Source: Cohnella lupini (GTDB taxonomy: Bacteria > Bacillota > Bacilli > Paenibacillales > Paenibacillaceae). From it: 64,000 nucleotides of DNA. The notes under the pieces are model-generated. The model had not been told where the DNA came from. It made no database searches and saw only the letters and a list, made by a program, of their open reading frames with translations. Below, piece after piece: positions 28,471 through 37,968 of this stretch. A program made the translations under genes and the position numbers. Location of the stretch: contig NZ_QRDY01000018.1 of assembly GCF_003386205.1 (NCBI RefSeq), forward strand, positions 1 through 64,000. Direction: 5' to 3'. Numbering within the stretch: the stretch's first letter is position 1; the number at the start of each line of letters is the position of its first letter.

Positions 28471-30192
28471 ATGCAAAGACGAATATCGATGGCCATCGCC
28501 GTTATGTTCATCGCGGCAACGCTGCTCGCGGCGTGCAGCGGCAAGAACGATGGGAATGAATCCAGCTCGCCTTCGGCAACGACTGAAGCAACGACGACCG
28601 AAGCATCCTCAAGCACGGAAAGCTCGCCGGAATCGGACGCTCTCGTCATGAAGGACGGAAAATACGATCCGCCGATCGAGATCACGACCGTTAAACAAAT
28701 CGGTCCTGAACTGAAGTTCAAGAACGGCGAGACGCTCGACGACAACGTATTCACCCGCTGGCTGGAAGATCGGATGGGAATCAAGCAAAAGATTCTATGG
28801 ACGACTCCAACGACCAACGACGCGTTCAAGACGAAGCTGATGCTGACTTTGACCGCGAACGAACCCATGCCGGACTATCTCTACGTCCCCGTGGACGTCG
28901 CGCACACGTTGATCGATTCCGGCAAATTCCAACCCGTTGGCGAACTGTTCGATAAATACGCTTCGGACGAGTGGAAAGCCGCGATGGACGAAACGAAAGA
29001 CGTATGGCTACCTTATAAGCGCGATGGCCAAACATACGGCATTCCGATGATCGAGTCGTCTCTTCTGCACGACGACGTCATGTGGATCCGCCAAGACTGG
29101 CTGGATAACCTGGGCATGAAGGCGCCGACCACGACCGAAGAGTTGGAAGTCGTGATGGATGCGTTCGTGAACAAGGATCCGGATAAAGACGGGAAAAAGA
29201 ACACGATCGCCGTAGCCGCCGCCTTAAAGACGGTCAAATACAACTTGGCGACGTGGCTCGGGCTTAACCCCATCATGGGCTCCTACGGTTCGTTCATGAG
29301 CATTTGGCATAAAAACGCTCAAGGGGAAATCGTATACGGTACGACGACGCCGGAAACGAAGACGGCGATCGGCAAAATCAAAGAATGGATCGACAAAGGC
29401 TATTTGCACAAAGAAGTCGGCATTCAAGATGAGGTCAAGGCGATGGAATTGTACACATCCGGCCAGGCGGGCATCGCATTTTCGACGCAATGGGCGTACA
29501 ACTGGCCGTTCAACGCGACGGAGACGAACGTCAAGGGCGCGAACGTACAGCCTTATCCGCTTCCCGCAGGACCGGACGGCCAAATCGGACAGATCGGCAA
29601 CGGTCTCAACCACTGGCTGGTGCTCCTCATTAACAAAGACATGAAGCATCCGGAAGTGTTGTTCGAATATCAGAATTATCTTTACGAACATTACGAGGAT
29701 CCGCCGAAAGGCGGGGAGTTCGAATTCGGCTTCGCCAGAGGCTACGATTACGACTTCGTCGGAGGCAAACGGGTTACGACGGAGAACGAAATCCCGGGCG
29801 GTAGGCACGCCCCTCAGTTCCTGTTCATGGCTCCGGTCGTACCGTCCAAGCAGATCAAGGCGTTGGCGGAACTGGCGGACGGCAGAGCGCCGGCGACTCC
29901 TTACGAGGAAACATTGGCCACGTCCCCGATGCAGGCGAAGCTGTCGGCCAAGTATATTTACGAGCAGCGCGAGCACACCGTGAACAACCTATACAACGGT
30001 CCGCAAACGCAGACGATGAAGGATAAGCAGGAGAATCTAGACAAGATGGAAGCGGAAATGTTCAGCAAAATCATTTACGGCAAAGAACCGCTCGATTACT
30101 ACGACAAGTGGGTTCAAAACTGGAAAAGCGCCGGCGGAGACCAAATCCAGAAGGAAGTTACCGACTGGTATAATGCCGCGAACGGCGGATAA
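28471..30192 (+). CDS. ABC transporter substrate-binding lipoprotein, LplA/YtcQ type
   Basis: This large binding protein of about 573 residues has a signal peptide with lipobox LLAAC and a Ser/Thr/Glu-rich tether. Its length and features (ITTVKQIGPELKFKNGETLDDN, YGIPMIESSLLHDDVMWIRQDWLD) fit the LplA group that binds complex oligosaccharides. The start is ATG 28471 after GAAGGGGA; the longer frame from 28450 would include that site. It is the first gene of the importer operon. Confidence 0.92.
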   Translation: MQRRISMAIAVMFIAATLLAACSGKNDGNESSSPSATTEATTTEASSSTESSPESDALVMKDGKYDPPIEITTVKQIGPELKFKNGETLDDNVFTRWLEDRMGIKQKILWTTPTTNDAFKTKLMLTLTANEPMPDYLYVPVDVAHTLIDSGKFQPVGELFDKYASDEWKAAMDETKDVWLPYKRDGQTYGIPMIESSLLHDDVMWIRQDWLDNLGMKAPTTTEELEVVMDAFVNKDPDKDGKKNTIAVAAALKTVKYNLATWLGLNPIMGSYGSFMSIWHKNAQGEIVYGTTTPETKTAIGKIKEWIDKGYLHKEVGIQDEVKAMELYTSGQAGIAFSTQWAYNWPFNATETNVKGANVQPYPLPAGPDGQIGQIGNGLNHWLVLLINKDMKHPEVLFEYQNYLYEHYEDPPKGGEFEFGFARGYDYDFVGGKRVTTENEIPGGRHAPQFLFMAPVVPSKQIKALAELADGRAPATPYEETLATSPMQAKLSAKYIYEQREHTVNNLYNGPQTQTMKDKQENLDKMEAEMFSKIIYGKEPLDYYDKWVQNWKSAGGDQIQKEVTDWYNAANGG

Positions 30193-30217
30193 TCAATCTC
30201 GGGTTTAATCGAATCCA

Positions 30218-30262
30218 GGCCGCAGATTAGCCCGCTCTCGCCGGGCGGGCTGATCTGCGGCC
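30218..30262 (+). other. Intercistronic RNA hairpin between binding-protein and permease genes
   Basis: GGCCGCAGATTAGCCCGC pairs almost perfectly with GCGGGCTGATCTGCGGCC around a short loop. There is no T-run, so it is more likely a stability or attenuation element that lets the binding protein be made in excess of the permeases. Confidence 0.75.
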
Positions 30263-30296
30263 CACTAGTTCTATAGAGAATAAGGAGTGGAGGATA

Positions 30297-31223
30297 ATGG
30301 GCAATACACTGGCTCGGAGAAGCCGCAAGTGGAATCTCAAGCGCAATTGGCCGCTTCATATGATGCTCATTCCCGCCGTTCTGCTTACTCTTCTATTCGC
30401 TTACGTGCCGATGGGCGGCATCGTTATGGCGTTTCAGGATTTCAAGCCTTGGACGGGAATCATGGATTCGCCTTGGGTAGGTTGGAAAAATTTCGAGAAG
30501 CTGTTCGGACAACCCGATAGCATCCAAGTCATGTGGAACACGCTTATTCTCGCTTTGTCCAAGATTATCGCCGGCTTGATCGCCCCGTTCTTGTTTTCGC
30601 TGCTACTGAACGAAGTGCGAGTCTCCTCGTTCAAACGATCCGTGCAGACGCTCGTCTACTTGCCGCACTTCTTGTCGTGGGTCATTCTCGGGGGGATCCT
30701 TCTCGAAATACTGTCGACCGAAGGAGGAATGATCAACAAGCTGCTTGGTAATTTGTTCGGCATCCAGCCGATCTTCTTCCTGGGCGATGGAGATTGGTTT
30801 CGATTTACGGTAGTCATCAGCCATGTCTGGAAGGAATTCGGATTCGGAACGATCGTGTTCCTCGCCGCGCTTGCGGGCGTCAGCCCGTCGTTGTACGAAG
30901 CAGCCGTCGTAGACGGCGCGAACCGCTGGAAACAAACCTTGCATATTACGATTCCAGCCATGATGCCGATTACGATCGTGCTTGCTACGCTGTCGCTCGG
31001 CAACGTTCTCAACGCGGGATTCGATCAAATATTCAATTTGTACAACGCGCTCGTTTACGACAAAGGCGACATTATCGATACGTACGTCTATCGGACGGCA
31101 ATCATTAGCGGCAACATGGGCTTCGGCACAGCGGTCGGCCTGTTCAAATCCGCGATCGGATTCGTTCTGATCGTCGTTGCTTACCGGCTTGCCTACAAAT
31201 TCGCCGGATACCGCATATTCTGA
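30297..31223 (+). CDS. lplB: ABC transporter permease, LplB type
   Basis: The 308-residue membrane protein has six transmembrane helices and the EAA loop YEAAVVDGANRWKQTLHITIPAM. The N-terminus (RNWPLHMMLIPAVLLTLLFAYVPMGGIVMAFQDF) is typical of LplB proteins. AAGGAGTGGAGG precedes the ATG. It forms a heterodimer with the permease 17 bp downstream. The symbol follows the Bacillus family name and does not imply the same substrate. Confidence 0.92.
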   Translation: MGNTLARRSRKWNLKRNWPLHMMLIPAVLLTLLFAYVPMGGIVMAFQDFKPWTGIMDSPWVGWKNFEKLFGQPDSIQVMWNTLILALSKIIAGLIAPFLFSLLLNEVRVSSFKRSVQTLVYLPHFLSWVILGGILLEILSTEGGMINKLLGNLFGIQPIFFLGDGDWFRFTVVISHVWKEFGFGTIVFLAALAGVSPSLYEAAVVDGANRWKQTLHITIPAMMPITIVLATLSLGNVLNAGFDQIFNLYNALVYDKGDIIDTYVYRTAIISGNMGFGTAVGLFKSAIGFVLIVVAYRLAYKFAGYRIF

Positions 31224-31240
31224 CGGAAGGGGGAAACGGC

Positions 31241-32119
31241 GTGATCTATCGCACGAATGGCTATCGCCTCTTTACCTGGTTCAATACGATCTTTCTGGCT
31301 TGCATCAGCCTGTGCTGCGTGCTGCCGATGATTCATATTCTCGCCATTTCTTTAAGCGGAAGGGATGCGGCGACGGCGAATCTGGTTTACTTATGGCCGG
31401 TGGACTTTACGTTCGACTCGTTCATCGACACGTTGTCCAACCGCAACTTCAGCCGCTCGCTCATCGTTTCATTGCAAAGAACGCTTCTTGGCACCGCTAT
31501 TTTTCTCATTATCGCCGCGATAACCGCTTACCCGTTGTCCAAAGAATCTTACAGCTTTAGAGGCCGCTCCCTATACGCATGGTTCTTCGTATTCACGATG
31601 CTGTTCACGGGCGGCCTCGTGCCGAACTATATCCTGATTATGAAGCTTGGCTTGAACAACTCCTTGTGGGCGCTCGTCCTCCCCACGGCCGTTGAAGTAT
31701 GGTCGATCATCCTGCTGCTCAACTTCTTCCGCAACATTCCGAAGGAGATGGAAGAGGCGGCGCTCATCGACGGAGCAGGCCACTTCAAGACGATGTGGAA
31801 CATCTACTTGCCCCTGTCGCTGCCGGCTCTCGCCACATTGGCCTTGTTCACGATGGTCTTTCATTGGAACGAATGGTTCCATGGCATGCTCTATAATACG
31901 GACGCATCCAATTACCCGTTGGCAACGTTGCTGCAGACCATCATCGTTCAGCAGGATTTCACCAAAATGGCCATTAATCCGGAGGATATGGAGAATATAT
32001 CGAATAAATCCGTCAAATCGGCGCAAATCTTCATCGGTGCGCTTCCTATTCTGCTCGTATACCCATTTCTCCAGCGCTTTTTCGTGAAAGGCATCGTTCT
32101 CGGAGCGGTTAAGGAATAA
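31241..32119 (+). CDS. lplC: ABC transporter permease, LplC/YtcP type
   Basis: The 292-residue membrane protein has six transmembrane helices and the EAA loop EEAALIDGAGHFKTMWNIYLPLS. The C-terminus FVKGIVLGAVKE is the family ending. It starts at GTG 31241 after AAGGGGG. No ATPase gene follows, and transcription ends at the strong hairpin right after the gene. Confidence 0.93.
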   Translation: MIYRTNGYRLFTWFNTIFLACISLCCVLPMIHILAISLSGRDAATANLVYLWPVDFTFDSFIDTLSNRNFSRSLIVSLQRTLLGTAIFLIIAAITAYPLSKESYSFRGRSLYAWFFVFTMLFTGGLVPNYILIMKLGLNNSLWALVLPTAVEVWSIILLLNFFRNIPKEMEEAALIDGAGHFKTMWNIYLPLSLPALATLALFTMVFHWNEWFHGMLYNTDASNYPLATLLQTIIVQQDFTKMAINPEDMENISNKSVKSAQIFIGALPILLVYPFLQRFFVKGIVLGAVKE

Positions 32120-32133
32120 CCTCCCCACTCTCG

Positions 32134-32185
32134 AACGCGACACAAGAAATCGGCCATTCATGTCGATTTCTTGTGTCGCGTTTTT
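32134..32185. terminator. Rho-independent terminator of the LplABC-like operon
   Basis: GCGACACAAGAAATCG pairs with CGATTTCTTGTGTCGC around an 11-nt loop and is followed by a T-run. Its end touches the stop of the convergent kinase gene, which may also use it. Confidence 0.9.
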
Positions 32186-33828
32186 CAGCCTTCGGGAGCC
32201 CAGTCATATGCAGGCAAACTTAAACTAAAAACCGCCCCGCTACCGACGTCACTTTGAATCTCCAAGTTTCCGCCGTGATCCTGCGCGATTTTTTGGCATA
32301 TCGATAGCCCAAGTCCGGTACCTTCCTCTTTCGTCGTATAGAAGGGTTGAAATATTTTAGCTTGCTCCGATACTGGAATTCCAGGACCGGTATCCTCAAT
32401 TTCAACGACGGCATTCCCCTCTTCCCGTTTAGCCCGTATGGATAGAACCCCCGGTTCGCTCATGGCTTCCAGACCGTTCCTTACGAGATTCACCAACACT
32501 TGGACCATTTTATCCCGATCAATATAGACATATAGCGAGTCGTCGGCAATATCCAGCATGATTTTATGACCGCGATAAGCGGCATCCGATTCGGTCAAGA
32601 ATAGTAATCTGTCTAAACACCCGGTTACAGATTCCGCTTTCATCTTACTGATATTCGGCTTGGAAAATTGCAGGAATTCTGCCGTCAGCTCGTTCATTCT
32701 TGTGATTTCGCTCATGATGGTTTCAAACCAAGGACCGATATTGTATCCGCTTTTTTGCGACAACTGCATAAACCCTTTTATTGTCGTGAGAGGGTTGCGT
32801 ATTTCATGCGCCATTCCTGCCGCCAATTCGCCAACGGCTCTCATTTTCTCGGATCGGAATAAATCCTCTTCGCGTTTCAACCATATCATCCGCTTGTTTT
32901 GAAACAATTTCTCTTCGGCGATAGAGATTAGCTCTTCCTTCGACGCCGACTCCTGAGGGAATTGAGTCATGCTGTAAGTAACCTGAAATCCTAACACATT
33001 CGAACTCAGTAATTCGCTAATCTCGTGTAACGCGTTTTCTTTTGACGGAATCGTTACGGCAAACCGATCTCCTGCGTAACGGGAGATTGTATGGGCATTT
33101 GCGAATAAACGCTTCAGAAGTAACGATATATTTACCAAAGCTTCGTTTCCGTTGCTTATGCTTTGATTATTAATGGACTTAAAGTCTTGAAAATCGATTA
33201 GGATCAGAACAAAATGATTTTGTTTGTTAATTAAATCTTGAAGCGCGTTGACGTAACCCTCGTAGTTTAAAAGCTTGGTAAGGGAATCGTGGGTGACCAA
33301 GAAATTATTATTCTCTTTCAACTTTTTCTTTTCGGCTTCCAAGCTAAAAAAATAACGATAAAGAGACCCGACGATTGCCGCGCCTATAAAATCATAAATG
33401 GAGACCAGCATGTTGTAGGTATTTAAGGGTTGGTAAGATAATCGGATGGTAGAGTACAGAAGGATATACAATAAAAAGATCGGTATGGTTTGTTTGTACG
33501 TTTGCTTGGTGTGAGCGGCCATCAGAATTAAGATGTAGTATAAGCCCAAGCACCAGTTCATATGGCTGTACCAATGGAATAGGACAAGAAAAATAATCTG
33601 TATTTTGGGTACGATAGGGTGCTTCTTCTGAAACACGACGCTAAGCGCGAAAAGCGAACCGAACAAGATTAGCATCCAGATATTCGTCGTTTTATTCAAA
33701 AGCAATGAGGCCATTATGGTTAAGCCACAAATGATGGGCACGAGAACCTTGAAAAACAAATAAGAGCCCTCCAACAACAGCAAGTTAAAGTCCCATATAG
33801 AAACGAAAATGCGGCTTGGCTTAGCCAA
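32185..33828 (-). CDS. Membrane histidine kinase with degenerate GGDEF-like domain
   Basis: This 547-residue protein has five or six transmembrane helices (about 15-170), a GGDEF-type domain (about 178-310), a HisKA dimerisation domain with H341 in MAHEIRNPL, and an ATPase domain (NLVRNGLEAM, DTGPGIP, GTGLGLSI). The cyclase signature reads RYAGDRF instead of RYGGDEF, so it probably no longer makes cyclic di-GMP but could bind GTP. The kinase half resembles sporulation kinases of the KinA-KinE group. The TTG start at 33828 has only a weak, close ribosome site and is uncertain. No response regulator is adjacent. Confidence 0.85.
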   Translation of the reverse strand: MAKPSRIFVSIWDFNLLLLEGSYLFFKVLVPIICGLTIMASLLLNKTTNIWMLILFGSLFALSVVFQKKHPIVPKIQIIFLVLFHWYSHMNWCLGLYYILILMAAHTKQTYKQTIPIFLLYILLYSTIRLSYQPLNTYNMLVSIYDFIGAAIVGSLYRYFFSLEAEKKKLKENNNFLVTHDSLTKLLNYEGYVNALQDLINKQNHFVLILIDFQDFKSINNQSISNGNEALVNISLLLKRLFANAHTISRYAGDRFAVTIPSKENALHEISELLSSNVLGFQVTYSMTQFPQESASKEELISIAEEKLFQNKRMIWLKREEDLFRSEKMRAVGELAAGMAHEIRNPLTTIKGFMQLSQKSGYNIGPWFETIMSEITRMNELTAEFLQFSKPNISKMKAESVTGCLDRLLFLTESDAAYRGHKIMLDIADDSLYVYIDRDKMVQVLVNLVRNGLEAMSEPGVLSIRAKREEGNAVVEIEDTGPGIPVSEQAKIFQPFYTTKEEGTGLGLSICQKIAQDHGGNLEIQSDVGSGAVFSLSLPAYDWAPEG

Positions 33829-34020
33829 GCCTCACTACTTATACTACAGATTAATGGAGTAAATGAGAAGGATTTTCATTCTTGAAATTTGATTCTTTCC
33901 TCGACAGAATCCGACCTTGCAGAACATTCAAATTCATCCAATCCGGTATTTCACGATTCGAGGACGACGAACTTAGCAACTCCAAGAACGCGATTTATTC
34001 GGTTTTTGCGCGCGCGAATA

Positions 34021-34050
34021 AGCCCGCCCGACATATCGTCGGAACGGGCT
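34021..34050 (-). terminator. Probable terminator of the second importer operon
   Basis: AGCCCG...CGAC pairs with GTCG...CGGGCT around a five-base loop on the minus strand, 10 bp after the hydrolase stop. The following T-run is poor. Confidence 0.5.
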
Positions 34051-34060
34051 CCTCGGCCAT

Positions 34061-36130
34061 TTAACGCTCTATAGCGATCATTTGATGCCCGCGGATTTCA
34101 GGCACCGAGAACACCGTTCTACCGTCCCTCTCCTCGAACGCAATCTCGGGGCCGTCGGGAACGCAGGCGACGCGCTTAACTCCCGGCTCGCCCGCCAGTG
34201 AGATCCGAACGTCGTACAGGGGAATAACGTCTTCGATAATATCGATATCCACGCTTCTTCTCTCCGGGATATAGTGAAGTAGGTGAACGACCGTGCGGCT
34301 ATCGGACGGTTGCTCGTTGACGGAAGCGAACACCGAGCTCGGGCCGTCGTGCATCAACAACGGCTTGCCGATCAGCATTTCGATGGCGTTCAGCACGAAC
34401 TGCTTGCACCAACGCGGCGCGTTGCGGTTATATTGCGAGAATAGAGGATGGGCGAAATAGATCGTCCTGCCGTTGCCGCCGCGCACGATGGCATCCGTAC
34501 CTTCGATCCCGGAAGAAGGCGTCTGACGGTGCGAACAGAAATGCCGGTAAGTCCGGTCGAAATAAGGACGAACAGTCTTGGCTAGCACGGTCGAGCCGGC
34601 GCCTGCCGTCAGCTCCACTCCTTTGGCGTACATCACGTGCTCCGTCGGCGGAAGCCCCCGCCCGATCTCCCCAACCGGAACGACGTATTCCGCATAATCG
34701 AATCGATAATACTGCTTGCCCCTTACCGGATTGCCGTGAATGTCCAAGGTCGGCTCCGCTTCAAGGCTTAGTTCCATGCCGGGCAGAAGGAAGCGGTTCT
34801 TGTCCAGACCCATCCCCGATTCAAAGGTGGCGATCAGCGAGCCTCCGCTTCGGACGTAATGCTCCAATTTGCCCGCGAACGTTTCGTCGACGAGAATCGT
34901 ATCTGGCAGAATGATCACCTTGTATGGACTCAAATCGCTGTAGAAGTCGATCACGTCGAACTGATGCGCCCCTTCCTGAAGCATGCGGATCGCCCCGCGC
35001 AGCGCAGGATGCAGCTCGCCGAGCCCATCTCCGGCGTAGACCTCCGGCGTGACGACCCCGATTTCCGCGACCGGTACCGCGTCGACGCACCAAGGCTCCT
35101 TCCGTTCGATCTCCCGAAAGACGGAGCCGATCAAATCATAGACCGGAGCGGACAGTTTGCCGCCGGGCTCAAGCTGGTCCCCGATCATGCACTTGGCCCC
35201 GAGAGCAAGCATGCGGAACGTCTCGAACTCCAGCGCCGCCTTGTTTTTAAAGGAGTGGAAATCGCCCCACATCGTATGGAACTTGCCGGTTACGCCTACG
35301 CAATCGAGGCCCAGCTTCCGGGCATACCGGATCGTAGCCGGAAAATGAAGATAGCCCCACAAACCGCTCGGAAGCGACTCTAGCTCGAAGTGGCTAAACT
35401 CGGCAGCCACCTCGCGATGCTCCGTACCAATGTGGCCGCGGTTGTAAAATATCGTCGCAGTTGGATTGCGCGAGCGGATGAACGCGCTCATCTCGCGTTT
35501 GAACCCGTTGATCGATCGCAGCGAATAGGCCATCCGGTCGGCGTCGGAATGCGGCCGAAGCCCTTCCTCCAGCATTCCTTCCCGGCAATACCGGCAGGCG
35601 CAACTGACCGGGAACAGGATATCGAAGAACAGACCGTCCGCCGGATCGAACTTCTCCAATACTTCTCCGGTATGGGCGAACAGAAAGTCGCGATAAGGCG
35701 AGTTCACGCACAGGATATGGTAAAATCCGGGCTCGAACGGCTTCTGCGTTAGCTCCTCCGGACCGGCCAATATGTCGCCGTTCTCGGAGACGGACAACCA
35801 CTCCGGATGCGCCATCGCGGTGTAATAATCCCACTGCACCGTAATGTAGATCGGCACCCGGATATCCCGGCGATGGCAAGCATCGATTTGCTCCTTAAGC
35901 AGGTCACGGCGTTTAAGGTGAGGATGAACGCGTTCGGGAAACAGCTCGGATTCGTAATAGAGCATGCCGTGGTGGCATCTTGCGAAGCAGGTGACAGAAT
36001 CGACTCTTGCTTCCTCGAGCATGCCGGCGAATTCCTCGGGGTCGAAGTGCTCCCCCACTCCCGGAATGTCGGGACTAGTGTGGAAATCCATATGGACTTG
36101 CCTGAATCTTAATCGGGTCTGAGGGTTCAT
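34061..36130 (-). CDS. Glycoside hydrolase with beta-galactosidase trimerisation-like domain
   Basis: The protein of about 689 residues starts with a TIM-barrel-like region (to about 330) of the uncharacterised glycosyl hydrolase 6/fucosidase-like group, with FFDILFPVSCACRYC and a conserved FHTMWGDFHSFKNKAALEFE segment. A GH42 trimerisation-like (amidotransferase-fold) domain follows (about 360-500, VIILPDTILVDETFAGKLEHYVRSGGSLIATFESG), then a beta-sandwich end. No signal peptide. ATG 36130 is preferred because AGGAG lies upstream and overlaps the alternative ATG at 36154. It is the last gene of the importer operon and presumably cleaves the imported glycoside; linkage unknown. Confidence 0.75.
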   Translation of the reverse strand: MNPQTRLRFRQVHMDFHTSPDIPGVGEHFDPEEFAGMLEEARVDSVTCFARCHHGMLYYESELFPERVHPHLKRRDLLKEQIDACHRRDIRVPIYITVQWDYYTAMAHPEWLSVSENGDILAGPEELTQKPFEPGFYHILCVNSPYRDFLFAHTGEVLEKFDPADGLFFDILFPVSCACRYCREGMLEEGLRPHSDADRMAYSLRSINGFKREMSAFIRSRNPTATIFYNRGHIGTEHREVAAEFSHFELESLPSGLWGYLHFPATIRYARKLGLDCVGVTGKFHTMWGDFHSFKNKAALEFETFRMLALGAKCMIGDQLEPGGKLSAPVYDLIGSVFREIERKEPWCVDAVPVAEIGVVTPEVYAGDGLGELHPALRGAIRMLQEGAHQFDVIDFYSDLSPYKVIILPDTILVDETFAGKLEHYVRSGGSLIATFESGMGLDKNRFLLPGMELSLEAEPTLDIHGNPVRGKQYYRFDYAEYVVPVGEIGRGLPPTEHVMYAKGVELTAGAGSTVLAKTVRPYFDRTYRHFCSHRQTPSSGIEGTDAIVRGGNGRTIYFAHPLFSQYNRNAPRWCKQFVLNAIEMLIGKPLLMHDGPSSVFASVNEQPSDSRTVVHLLHYIPERRSVDIDIIEDVIPLYDVRISLAGEPGVKRVACVPDGPEIAFEERDGRTVFSVPEIRGHQMIAIER

Positions 36131-36167
36131 AAGTATCGATTTCTCCTTCTCCATTGTTTATTTCTAC

Positions 36168-36998
36168 TTATTTCACGGCGCCGGCGGTCAAGCCGGAGAC
36201 GATATACCGTTGGCAGAACAAATATAGCACGATGATCGGCAACGCCGTAAGCACCAGATTGGCGAAGACGAGATTCCAGCTGCTTCCGCTGAACATGCCG
36301 AAAAATTGATAGACGGATAGCGGCAAAGTCCATTTGTCCGGATCGCTCAAGAAGAACAGCGGGATGTTAATGTCGTTCCATATATTCATGAACACGATGA
36401 TCAGAATCGTAAGATTGATCGGCTTGAGCAGAGGGAACACGACGCCGAAAAACAATCGGACAAGCGACGCGCCTTCCAGTACCGCGGCCTCGTCCAGCGC
36501 CTGCGGGATCGTCGTCCGAATGAATCCTGTATACAAGAAAATGCTGAACGCCATGTTGATGGAGCAATAGATCAGTATTACGCTCAAATACGTTCCATAC
36601 AGCTCGATCGATTGAAACAGCCGGATCGTAGGAATAAGCTGCATCGGCGCTATCATGCCGATGAAGAAAAAGTAATAGAGGAACCCGGAGAGCCGGGTGT
36701 TCTTCCTAGCGATAATGAAGGCGGCCATCGAAGTCGTCACGATATTCAAGGCGACGGCGGCGCAAGTGATCACCGCGCCGTTCACGAACGACCGGACCAT
36801 ATCGCCCTCCACGATTGCCTGTTTGTAGTTTTGCCACATCCACTTTACTGGCAAGGTCAAGTCGAAGGCGGTCGCTTCCAGACCGGTCTTCAGCGAGCCG
36901 AATATCATAATCAAGAACGGTACGATCACCGTTAGCGAAAGCAGAAGCATCACCGCCTCGAGCAGCAGGAGCGGAGCGCGTTTGCGAATAAGACTCAT
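36168..36998 (-). CDS. ABC sugar transporter permease, MalG type
   Basis: The 276-residue permease has six transmembrane helices and the EAA loop DEAAVLEGASLVRLFFGVVFPLLKP. It ends in YIVSGLTAGAVK, a typical family ending. Its ATG overlaps the stop of the upstream permease by 4 bp, so the two are translationally coupled. Confidence 0.94.
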   Translation of the reverse strand: MSLIRKRAPLLLLEAVMLLLSLTVIVPFLIMIFGSLKTGLEATAFDLTLPVKWMWQNYKQAIVEGDMVRSFVNGAVITCAAVALNIVTTSMAAFIIARKNTRLSGFLYYFFFIGMIAPMQLIPTIRLFQSIELYGTYLSVILIYCSINMAFSIFLYTGFIRTTIPQALDEAAVLEGASLVRLFFGVVFPLLKPINLTILIIVFMNIWNDINIPLFFLSDPDKWTLPLSVYQFFGMFSGSSWNLVFANLVLTALPIIVLYLFCQRYIVSGLTAGAVK

Positions 36999-37867
36999 GC
37001 CTCCACCTCCTGTTTCCTCATCTTGCGCAGCAACGGAATCGCCGCGACGGAAACAATCAGGAACAGTAAGGTGTTCAGGGCAGTTCCCAATCCCCAGCGG
37101 CCTTCCCCGAACAAGACGAACACGGAAGTGGACAGCACCTGCGAGGCATTGCCTGGCCCGCCGTTCGTCAAGGAATACACTTCTCCGAAGACTCGCAATC
37201 CGCCGACCAGGCTAAGCATAACGTTAATGTTGATAGAGGCCGACAGCAGAGGAATCGTCATAAAACGAAATCGTTGCCAAGCATTGGCGCCGTCGATCGT
37301 AGACGCCTCGTAGAAATCGTTCGATATCGACTGCAAGCCCGCCAGATATATCGCCATATGATAGCCGGTCCACTGCCAAATCGATACCGCCGCGATCGTG
37401 AAGATTACGATGCTCGTATCCGACAGCCAATATTGCCGAAGCGCCCCCAAGCCGATAAACGAAGCGAACTCGTTCAGCAAGCCTTCGGGCTGCAATATCG
37501 GGATGAAGACGAGGCCGATCACGATCGAAGAAACGATCGACGGCGCAAAGAACACGGCGCGAAGCCAGTTTCTGCTCCGAATCGCCGTATTAAGCGCGAC
37601 TGCGAGAAGCAGACCGAATACGTTCTTGAGCACGATGCATATCGCCGCGTAGACTATCGTGTTGCGGATGGCGAGCAGCAGGGCATCGTTGTTGAAAATA
37701 TATTTGAAGTTATCCAACCCGCTGAACTTCAGAATGCCGTTTATCGGTGACCAATCCGTGAACGAGTAATAGAAGCCGGTAATCGTCGGGTAGATGAAGA
37801 CCAGGCCGTACATCACCAGCGCCGGAATGACAAGCCGATAGGAATACAAGCTGGCGCTCTTTCTCAA
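36995..37867 (-). CDS. ABC sugar transporter permease, MalF type
   Basis: The 290-residue permease has six transmembrane helices and the EAA loop YEASTIDGANAWQRFRFMTIPLL. It is the partner of the permease at 36168-36998 and is separated from the binding-protein gene by about 100 bp that contains a hairpin. Confidence 0.94.
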   Translation of the reverse strand: MRKSASLYSYRLVIPALVMYGLVFIYPTITGFYYSFTDWSPINGILKFSGLDNFKYIFNNDALLLAIRNTIVYAAICIVLKNVFGLLLAVALNTAIRSRNWLRAVFFAPSIVSSIVIGLVFIPILQPEGLLNEFASFIGLGALRQYWLSDTSIVIFTIAAVSIWQWTGYHMAIYLAGLQSISNDFYEASTIDGANAWQRFRFMTIPLLSASININVMLSLVGGLRVFGEVYSLTNGGPGNASQVLSTSVFVLFGEGRWGLGTALNTLLFLIVSVAAIPLLRKMRKQEVEA

Positions 37868-37911
37868 TGGACGTTCCCCTTTCCGTTTGATCTACCCGCC
37901 CGGGACGACGA

Positions 37912-37947
37912 GATCCGCCGGCCCCCGTGTTCGGCACTTGGCGGATC
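37912..37947 (-). other. Intercistronic RNA hairpin between binding-protein and permease genes
   Basis: GGATCCGCC-type arms (GATCCGCC and GGCGGATC) enclose a GC-rich 20-nt loop in the minus-strand transcript. No T-run follows. It is the third such element in the window. Confidence 0.55.
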
Positions 37948-37968
37948 CCGCTCGGGCGATCGCCCTGC

